A stretch of 64,000 nt of DNA from CAVPEW01 sp963703565 (GTDB lineage: Bacteria > Actinomycetota > Acidimicrobiia > Acidimicrobiales > VFJN01), in assembly GCA_963703565.1 (NCBI GenBank), contig CAVPEW010000068.1, positions 124,001-188,000 of the forward strand. Reading direction: 5' to 3'. The position numbers were made by a program, and so were the translations under genes. Under the pieces are notes generated by a model, which ran no database searches, was not told the origin of the DNA, and was given only the letters and a program-made list of their open reading frames with translations. Every line of letters begins with the position of its first letter. Position 1 is the stretch's first letter. Of this stretch, positions 57,932 to 64,000 are shown in pieces.

Positions 57932-59515
57932 ATGCCCACCCCCACCGACGAGGCGGCTCGGCGCCGGACCTTCGCGATCATCAGCCATCCCGACGCCGGC
58001 AAGACCACCCTCACCGAGAAGTTCCTCCTCTACGGAGGCGCGGTGCAGGAGGCGGGCGCGGTCAAGGCCCGGGGCGAGCGGCGCCGAGCTCGGTCGGACT
58101 GGATGGAGCTGGAGCAGAAGCGGGGCATCTCCATCACCAGCACCGTGTTGCAGTTCCCCTACCGCGACGCCGTGTTGAACCTGCTCGACACCCCGGGGCA
58201 CCGCGACTTCTCCGAGGACACCTATCGCGTGCTCGCCGCCGCCGACGCGGCGGTGATGGTCCTCGACGCCGCCCGGGGAATCGAGCCCCAGACCCTCAAG
58301 CTGTTCGAGGTCTGCCGCCAGCGCGGCCTGCCGCTCATGACCTTCGTCAACAAGTGGGACAGGCCCGGACGCGATCCGCTCGAGCTCCTCGACGAGGTGG
58401 AGTCGACCCTCGACATAGTCCCCGCCCCGGTCACCTGGCCCGTGGGGATCGCCGGCGACTTCCGGGGGCTGATCGACCGCCGGACCGGCTCGTACGTACG
58501 GTTCTCGCGCTCGGCGCGCGGCGCCAGCGAGGCGGGCGAGGAGGTCCTCGGCCTCGCCGAGGCGGCCGCTGTGGAGGGTGACGCCTGGGTGGCCGCCGCC
58601 GACGAGCTCGAGCTGCTGGTCAGCGCCGGCCACGAAGCGGACCCCGAGCTGTTCCTCGGCGGGGTGATGTCGCCGGTGTTCTTCGGTTCCACGCTGACCA
58701 ACTACGGGGTCCGCCTCCTGCTCGATGCCGTGGTCGACATGGCACCCCCACCACGGCCCCGGCCCGATCGCCAGGGCAGGCTCCGCCCGCTGGAAGCCGA
58801 CTTCGCGGCGTTCACGTTCAAGGTGCAGGCCAACATGGACCCTGCGCACCGGGACAGGGTCGCCTTCGTGCGGGTCTGCTCGGGACACTTCGAGCGGGGC
58901 ATGGTCGTCACCCACGAACCGACCGGTCGGCCCTTCGCCACCAAGTACGCCGCATCGGTGTTCGGCCAGGAGCGCGACACCATCGACGAGGCCTACCCGG
59001 GGGACGTGGTCGGGCTGGTCAACGCCTCGGAGGTCCGCGTCGGCGACACCCTCTACGTGGGGGACCCGGTGGCGTTCCCGCGCCTACCCGAGTTCGCCCC
59101 CGAGCACTTCGTGACGGCGCGAGAGCGCGACACCGGCCGCTTCAAGCAGTTCCGCCGGGGGATCTCCCAGCTCGACGAGGAGGGCGTGGTGCAGGTGCTG
59201 CGCGATTCCGAGACAGGAGACCAGGTGCCGCTGCTAGCCGCCGTCGGACCCCTGCAGTTCGAGGTCGCCGCGCACCGCCTCGAGCACGAGTTCGGCGCGC
59301 CGGTCGTGCTCGAGCCGTCGCCCTACCGCATCGCTCGTCGAACCGACGAGCCCTCCCAGGAGGCCCTGCGGGCGATCGGGGGCGTGGCGGTGCGACGCCG
59401 CGCCGACGGGACGCTGTGGGCGCTGTTCGAGTCGCCGTACTGGTTGGCGCGCGTCGAAGCCGATCACCCCGAGCTGACCCTCGAGCGCCTGGTGGCCGAG
59501 GGAGCCCAGGGCTAG
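57932..59515 (+). CDS. prfC: peptide chain release factor 3
   Basis: A 527-residue translational GTPase that recycles RF1/RF2. G-domain motifs: SHPDAGKTTLTE (G1), RGISITST (G2), DTPGHRDFSEDT (G3), NKWDRPGRDP (G4). The C-terminal half has the RF3-specific FKVQANMDPAHRDRVAF and RRGISQLDEEGVVQVL. ATG 57932 gives the standard length; ATG 57911 would add seven residues. Confidence 0.96.
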   Translation: MPTPTDEAARRRTFAIISHPDAGKTTLTEKFLLYGGAVQEAGAVKARGERRRARSDWMELEQKRGISITSTVLQFPYRDAVLNLLDTPGHRDFSEDTYRVLAAADAAVMVLDAARGIEPQTLKLFEVCRQRGLPLMTFVNKWDRPGRDPLELLDEVESTLDIVPAPVTWPVGIAGDFRGLIDRRTGSYVRFSRSARGASEAGEEVLGLAEAAAVEGDAWVAAADELELLVSAGHEADPELFLGGVMSPVFFGSTLTNYGVRLLLDAVVDMAPPPRPRPDRQGRLRPLEADFAAFTFKVQANMDPAHRDRVAFVRVCSGHFERGMVVTHEPTGRPFATKYAASVFGQERDTIDEAYPGDVVGLVNASEVRVGDTLYVGDPVAFPRLPEFAPEHFVTARERDTGRFKQFRRGISQLDEEGVVQVLRDSETGDQVPLLAAVGPLQFEVAAHRLEHEFGAPVVLEPSPYRIARRTDEPSQEALRAIGGVAVRRRADGTLWALFESPYWLARVEADHPELTLERLVAEGAQG

Positions 59516-59907
59516 AAGGATCCCGGCGGGGGCGCGCCCGAGGGGCCCGGGCCGTGGGGTGTATGCGCGTCCGGGTCCATGCTCGGCTCCGCCGGCCGCC
59601 GCGAGCGGGTGGCAGAGGCCACGGCCACGCCGGTCGCGGCCGCTGCCGCGGCCGAGACGACCCCGGCCGCGGCGGAGCGGCGGGCGTCATCGACGATGCC
59701 GTCCTGGCCCTGCTGGGTCAGCCGGTCGAGGACCTCGTCGACGATCGGAGTCTGGGACACCCGAGGGTCCACCCCGAGCTCGGCCAGGGCGTCGGAGCGC
59801 ATCTCGTCGCTGTCGGGGAACGTGGCCCAAGCGACGCCCAGCCCGACGACCATCGCCGCCATCCCCACGAGCAGCCCCACGACCAGCGAACGGTTGGCCG
59901 GGCTCAT
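59512..59907 (-). CDS. single-helix membrane protein, unknown function
   Basis: A 131-residue protein. One N-terminal membrane helix (LVVGLLVGMAAMVVGLGVAWA), an amphipathic region with DEVLDRLTQQGQDGIVDDARR, an Ala-rich stretch and a Pro-rich tail. No family is recognised. It overlaps the upstream TAP-type peptidase gene by ATGA, so it is probably co-expressed, and its stop overlaps the prfC stop within CTAG. Confidence 0.6.
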   Translation of the reverse strand: MSPANRSLVVGLLVGMAAMVVGLGVAWATFPDSDEMRSDALAELGVDPRVSQTPIVDEVLDRLTQQGQDGIVDDARRSAAAGVVSAAAAAATGVAVASATRSRRPAEPSMDPDAHTPHGPGPSGAPPPGSF

Positions 59908-61385
59908 CGGCACACCGTACGGTCGGGGGGCACCTTCAGGTCGGTCAGGTAGTCGGCGACGACCCGGGTGATGCAGGGCTTGCCGTCGAGCACGACTGTG
60001 TGGCCGTCGCCCTCGTTGGTCACCAGCACACCGCTTCGGAGGCGGTCGGCGACAGCCACACCCGCCTCGTATGGGGTGGCTGGATCTCCGGTGGTCGAGA
60101 TCACCACTATGGGCGGGGCATCGGGCGCCGAGGTGGCCTGTAGAGGTTGCGGCGGCACCGGCCACAGGGCGCAGCGCACGTAGTCGTTGACCAGCGCCTC
60201 GCCCAGTTCGGGCGACCGCGCCACGGCGGCACGGGCGGCGGCGAAGACCTGATCGGGATCGCGGGGCCAGGCGAAGTCGATGCAGTTGACCGCGAAGTAC
60301 ACCTCGAAGCTCGACCCCGACATGTAGGCATCGGCCAAGGTCACGAGCGCGCTCCCGTCGCCGTCGGCGGCGGCTCGCAGAGCCGAGCCGAGAGCCGGCC
60401 ACAGGGTCTCGCTGTAGAGGGCGTAGGCGATGCCGAGGCTGGCCTCGCCGGGCCCGGCGCTTCGATCGGCGGACGGGGCGGGGATCCCCCCGGCGCGCTC
60501 GGTGGCAGCGAGCACGGCGGCGATCGTGGCGCGGGCGTCGGGGGCGGCGGCGCAACGTGTCGAGGCGTCGCAGGCGGCCACGTAGCGATCGAGGGCCCGG
60601 GCGAAGCCGGCGGCCTGGTCGGCTGCGAGCTCCAACCCGCTGGGTCCGAGCTCGAGCACGCCGTCGAGGACCATGGCCCGGACGTGGGTCGGGAACAGGT
60701 CGGCGTACACCTGGCCGATGGCGGTGCCATAGCTGAAGCCCAGGTAGCTGAGCTGGTCGTCGCCCATCGCGGCGCGCACAGCGTCCATGTCGCGCGCCAC
60801 ATCGCGGGTTCCCACGTGGGACAGGAGGTCACCGTGGCGTCGGTCGCAGTCCTCGACGTAGCGACGGCTGGTACCGAGCAGTGCGTCACGGTCGGCAGGG
60901 GAGTCGAGGCTGGCGTCCACCGCGTAGAGCTGCGCGACGGGGATCCCGCACGACAGCCGGGTGCTGCCGGCCACCCCCCGGGGCTGCACACCCACGATGT
61001 CGAACCGGTCGGTCATCGAGCCCGGCAGCCGCTGAGCTGCCGCCGACACCAGGTCGGCGACGTCGGCTCCGGGGCCGCCGGGGTTCACGAACAGGGCGCC
61101 GGCGCGCGAGCCGGTGGCCGGTGAGCGGCGCACGTCGATCTCGACGCGTTCACCGGTGGGCTGGTCGTAGTCGAGCGGCACCTCGAGGGTGGCGCACTGG
61201 GTTCGTCCGCATGCCGACCACGCCAACGATGCCGGGACGAATCCGTCGGCTCCGCCTTCTTGTCGCTTGCCGGTCGGCGCTTCGGTGGTGCTGGCGACGC
61301 CGTCGAGGGCGCCCGGGTCCTCGGTGGCGCAGCCGCCGAGCAGCACCAGGGTGGCCGCCACCGTGGCCAGCAGCCGATGGGACAT
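59904..61385 (-). CDS. secreted TAP-like alpha/beta hydrolase (lipoprotein peptidase)
   Basis: A 493-residue lipoprotein. The signal ends in LLGGC. The tripeptidyl-aminopeptidase-type hydrolase has ALFVNPGGPGAD (oxyanion), GFSYGT (nucleophile Ser), VLDGVLELGP, and a C-terminal TAP domain (VVISTTGDPATPYEAGVAVADRL with Asp, GDGHTV with His). It probably trims peptides outside the cell. Confidence 0.9.
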   Translation of the reverse strand: MSHRLLATVAATLVLLGGCATEDPGALDGVASTTEAPTGKRQEGGADGFVPASLAWSACGRTQCATLEVPLDYDQPTGERVEIDVRRSPATGSRAGALFVNPGGPGADVADLVSAAAQRLPGSMTDRFDIVGVQPRGVAGSTRLSCGIPVAQLYAVDASLDSPADRDALLGTSRRYVEDCDRRHGDLLSHVGTRDVARDMDAVRAAMGDDQLSYLGFSYGTAIGQVYADLFPTHVRAMVLDGVLELGPSGLELAADQAAGFARALDRYVAACDASTRCAAAPDARATIAAVLAATERAGGIPAPSADRSAGPGEASLGIAYALYSETLWPALGSALRAAADGDGSALVTLADAYMSGSSFEVYFAVNCIDFAWPRDPDQVFAAARAAVARSPELGEALVNDYVRCALWPVPPQPLQATSAPDAPPIVVISTTGDPATPYEAGVAVADRLRSGVLVTNEGDGHTVVLDGKPCITRVVADYLTDLKVPPDRTVCR

Positions 61386-61450
61386 CGCGAGACCCTACGG
61401 GCTCGGCTCGGCCTGCCGGACGCGGCCACGGCGCCTAGCGTGTCGCCCGG

Positions 61451-63043
61451 TTGGCTGGCGATCTCCACCTGCGCGGGGTGTACTGGCGTCGTCGGGCGCT
61501 GGTGGGCCTCGCGCTCGTTGGCACGGTCGCTGCGCTGGTGGCTGCCGTGGTCCGGTTGGTGGCCGACGACGGGGAGGCGGGTCCCGAAGGATCGCTGCTG
61601 GCCGCGCCGCCCAGCACAGCCGACCCGGGGAGCGAGGGCTCGGCGCTGCCGTTCCGCACCACCTTCGCCGGCCTGGCCGACCCGAGCGGCTTCGGTCGGC
61701 CCTACCCGAACGCGAAGGTCCGCGGACTGCTCACCTTCCGGGGCAATCCGTCGCGCTCGTACTACGGGTCCGGTCCGCTGCCGACCAGGCCCGTGGAGCG
61801 CTACCGGTTCCCCGAGGCGGCGATGTGCCGATCCTCTTCCAACCTGGGCCGGACCAAGGTGTGGTGCGGCATGGGCTGGACCGGCCAGGTCACCCTCGCC
61901 GAGCGGGACGGCCCGGGCCCGGCGCGCACCTGGGCCGTGTTCGGGGGCTACGACGGTCACCTGCACTTCATGGACGCCGCCACGGGCCAGCGGATCCTTC
62001 CCGACCTGGTCACCGGTGACCTGATCAAGGGAACTCCCACCATCGACCCCGACGGGTTCCCCCTCGTCTACAGCGGGTCGCGCGACGACCTGCTGCGTGT
62101 AGTGGCCATCGACCGGCCGGGCCGTGCCGAAGTGCTCTGGACCCTCGACAGCGAGTCTGTGGGACCGGTCCTGTGGAACGACGACTGGGACTCCTCGCCG
62201 CTGGTGCTGGGCGATCACCTGATAGTCGGATCGGAGAGCAGCCGGTTCTGGGTGATCGAGCTCAACCGGCGGATCGGCCCCGACGGTCTGGTGCAGGTGG
62301 ATCCCGAGGTCACCTACACCACCGAGGCCTGGGACGCCGAGGTGCTCGCAGCCGACGGCGACGAGGTGGCTTCGGTCGAGTCGTCGGTGGCCGTCTACCG
62401 CGACACCGTGTACTTCGGTACGTCGGCGGGGCTGATCTTGGGCTTCGACCTCTCCGACATCGACAGCCCGCGACGCGTCTTCCGGCTCTGGACCGGTGGT
62501 GACAACGACGCCTCGGTGGTGGTGGACCCCGACGGGTTCCTCTACGTCGGCTCGCAGTACGACCGGGACCTGCCCCGGGCCCGCGAGGTGGGTCAGCTCA
62601 CCAAGCTCGACCCTTCCAGACCCGACGATCCGGTGGTGTGGAAGGTCGACGACTCGGCCGCGCTCGAGGGAGGGGTGTACGGCACCCCTGCGGTGGTCGG
62701 CCAGATGGTCTACGTCGGTACCAACGGAGGGCGGCTGATGGGAGTGGACCGCTCCGACGGGACCGTGCGCTGGACCAAGTTCATGGGCGGACCCGTGTGG
62801 GGCTCGCCGGTGGTGGTCGACGACACCCTGCTCGTGGGCGACTGCAACGGCGTTCTGCACGCCTACGACGTGTCGGATCCCGGCGCCGATCCGCCGCAGC
62901 GCTGGTCGGTCACCCTGGGTGGCTGCATCGAGGCCACACCGGCGGTGTGGGACGGCCAGATCTTCCTGGGGACCCGCGCCGGCTACCTCCACGTGCTCGG
63001 CGAACCCGACGCCGGCGCCGCCGGCGTCGACAGCGAGCGCTGA
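61451..63043 (+). CDS. membrane-anchored PQQ-like beta-propeller protein
   Basis: A 530-residue protein with an N-terminal signal anchor (ALVGLALVGTVAALVAAVV). Repeated blade motifs follow: WAVFGGYDGHLHFMDAATGQR, LVYSGSRDDLLRVVAIDR, VYFGTSAGLILGFDLSD, VYVGTNGGRLMGVDRSDGTVRW and IFLGTRAGYLHVLGEPD. No cofactor ligands are evident, so it may be a scaffold. TTG 61451 is the longest start; GTG 61478 (MYWRRR) is a good alternative. Confidence 0.8.
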   Translation: MAGDLHLRGVYWRRRALVGLALVGTVAALVAAVVRLVADDGEAGPEGSLLAAPPSTADPGSEGSALPFRTTFAGLADPSGFGRPYPNAKVRGLLTFRGNPSRSYYGSGPLPTRPVERYRFPEAAMCRSSSNLGRTKVWCGMGWTGQVTLAERDGPGPARTWAVFGGYDGHLHFMDAATGQRILPDLVTGDLIKGTPTIDPDGFPLVYSGSRDDLLRVVAIDRPGRAEVLWTLDSESVGPVLWNDDWDSSPLVLGDHLIVGSESSRFWVIELNRRIGPDGLVQVDPEVTYTTEAWDAEVLAADGDEVASVESSVAVYRDTVYFGTSAGLILGFDLSDIDSPRRVFRLWTGGDNDASVVVDPDGFLYVGSQYDRDLPRAREVGQLTKLDPSRPDDPVVWKVDDSAALEGGVYGTPAVVGQMVYVGTNGGRLMGVDRSDGTVRWTKFMGGPVWGSPVVVDDTLLVGDCNGVLHAYDVSDPGADPPQRWSVTLGGCIEATPAVWDGQIFLGTRAGYLHVLGEPDAGAAGVDSER

Positions 63044-64000
63044 ACGGCGGCGGCCGAGGTCGCCCGAGTCTTGTCCGGGAATGCCGGCACGCCGAGCGCC
63101 GCGGCCAGGAGCTCCTCGCGATCGGGGGCACGCGGCCCGGGGGGCCGCCAGCCCGACTCGCGCACACGGCTCACAGCGGCGGCCAGGTCGGAGCGTTCGA
63201 GCACCTCGTCAGGCCGGGCCAGCCCGTTGTCCATCCGGGCCACGAGTCGCCACGCCAGCGGGTCGCGCCGGGCGGCGAGGCGGGCGTCGGCGTCGCTGGT
63301 GGAGGGCCACCAGCGCGGCTCGGGGGGCAGTACGTCGGGCTGCCAGCGCTGGAGCCGGGCATGGTCGCGGGCGACCGATGCGTCCACCCATGGCGCGAGC
63401 TCGGTGGTGGCGAAGGCCTCGGCGGCCTCGGCGCGCGTGTGGGGGTCGCTGTAGCTCTGCAGCACGCGGGCGAGGTGCTGGGCGCCGAGCAGCGTCAGGG
63501 TCAGGTCCCGCCCGTGGGCGGGGTCGGTGCGGCACGCGGCGTGGCCCACGGCATGGAGCCCGAGGGCGCCGGTGGCGGGTCCGAACCGATTGCGCGCCGA
63601 ACACAGGACCTTCACCCCCCCGACCGGGGTCGCCACATCGGGGTCCACCCAGGGGGCCAGCGGCTCGACCATCGCGGCGGCCGCGTCGAACCTGGGTGGT
63701 GCGCTGAGCGCGTCGAGCAGCTCCCGGTCGTCTGCGGGTGCCGTGAAGGCGAGCGAGAAGACGTCACCCGCGGTGGACAGGAGCTCCACCCCGTAGCGGT
63801 CGAGCGCAGCGCTCACCGCTGTGACGCCTCGGGGCGAGGCGTGCGTCCCGAGCCGGTAGGAGCGCGCCAGGTACCAGAACCCGGTCGGGGCGTCGCGGGA
63901 CCAGGTGGCTGTGGCGCCACCGGTCCCGACGCGGTGGGGATGGTGGCATCCGTGGTGCCGGTTCGCGAAGGTCGACTGACCGCCCCCCGCGTCGACCACG
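62983..64000 (-). CDS. FAD-dependent oxidoreductase, 5'-truncated by the window
   Basis: About 338 C-terminal residues are visible; the gene continues beyond base 64000. The conserved segment is ARNRFGPA...GLHAVGHAACRTDPAHGRDLTLTLLGAQHLARVL. It matches the GDAA-xxxNPxxGxG FAD-binding end of halogenase/geranylgeranyl-reductase-like flavoproteins, but Asp is His in VGHAA. The C-terminal tail overlaps the convergent beta-propeller gene by 61 nt and may be miscalled. Substrate unknown. Confidence 0.65.
   Translation of the reverse strand, partial: VVDAGGGQSTFANRHHGCHHPHRVGTGGATATWSRDAPTGFWYLARSYRLGTHASPRGVTAVSAALDRYGVELLSTAGDVFSLAFTAPADDRELLDALSAPPRFDAAAAMVEPLAPWVDPDVATPVGGVKVLCSARNRFGPATGALGLHAVGHAACRTDPAHGRDLTLTLLGAQHLARVLQSYSDPHTRAEAAEAFATTELAPWVDASVARDHARLQRWQPDVLPPEPRWWPSTSDADARLAARRDPLAWRLVARMDNGLARPDEVLERSDLAAAVSRVRESGWRPPGPRAPDREELLAAALGVPAFPDKTRATSAAAVQRSLSTPAAPASGSPSTWR

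Noticed and set aside
62983..63043. Functional meaning of the 61-nt overlap between the beta-propeller and flavoprotein genes
   Set aside because: The flavoprotein tail here is low complexity and may simply be read-through or another frame error; no evidence for antisense regulation.

Overview
This is a GC-rich chromosomal window from an actinobacterium, and it contains the replication-origin region. The class is probably Acidimicrobiia or another deep lineage; that placement is an inference from gene order and GTG/TTG/GC usage and was not tested by phylogeny. Three conserved actinobacterial blocks are present. They are rpsF-ssb-rpsR-rplI-dnaB with PBP1A/DUF5318/PadR/ino1 (as in Mycobacterium tuberculosis Rv0046c-Rv0058), pcnA...sigM-trxB-trxA-parB-parA-rsmG-jag-yidC-yidD-rnpA-rpmH, and dnaA-dnaN-recF-DUF721-gyrB-gyrA-DUF3566-tRNA-Ile. 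Genes left of dnaA (parB to rpmH) run leftward and genes right of it run rightward, as expected around oriC.

Layout. 1-11.3 kb: the 3' part of murA, two small membrane proteins, a GGDEF/EAL signalling protein, dnaB carrying an intein, the rplI/rpsR/ssb/rpsF operon, a DUF192 protein and panB. 11.4-18.7 kb: a tiny zinc-ribbon protein, a class A PBP, DUF5318, PadR, ino1, a methyltransferase, a lipoprotein lipase and a peroxiredoxin. 18.8-28.9 kb: a CCA-adding enzyme, a PilT-like ATPase with an altered P-loop, an acetyltransferase, a DUF6049-like membrane protein, DegV, a Ser/Thr kinase with a discoidin-like ectodomain, an ECF sigma factor with its anti-sigma, and small membrane proteins. 29-37 kb: thioredoxin reductase and thioredoxin, the ParABS segregation locus with two parS-like sites, and the protein-insertion/RNase P/L34 cluster. 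37.2-47.4 kb: the dnaA-to-gyrA replication block and tRNA-Ile. 47.4-64 kb: a mixed chromosomal segment with a saccharopine-dehydrogenase-like protein, DUF3105 lipoprotein, mycothiol-type enzyme, CorA, a sigma/anti-sigma pair, HisN-like phosphatase, a Zur/ZnuABC-type zinc locus, CbiX, RF3, a secreted TAP-type peptidase, a beta-propeller protein and a flavoprotein fragment.

The strongest unusual signal is in the sequence itself. Eight frame disruptions break seven otherwise well-conserved genes. All six single-base insertions fall exactly in GAGCTC hexamers in which one internal base is doubled. The two deletions lie in GC-alternating tracts. This looks like a motif-specific artefact, possibly from a modified GAGCTC site, rather than gene decay. 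Other notable points are a MurA with Asp in place of the fosfomycin-target Cys, a DnaB intein that splits the P-loop and has a degenerate endonuclease, a PilT-like ATPase with Arg for the Walker A Lys, a free-standing kinase-discoidin module where other actinobacteria have MurJ/MviN, a repeated leaderless start architecture, and several candidate operators. No CRISPR array, insertion sequence, prophage or recognisable defence system was seen.
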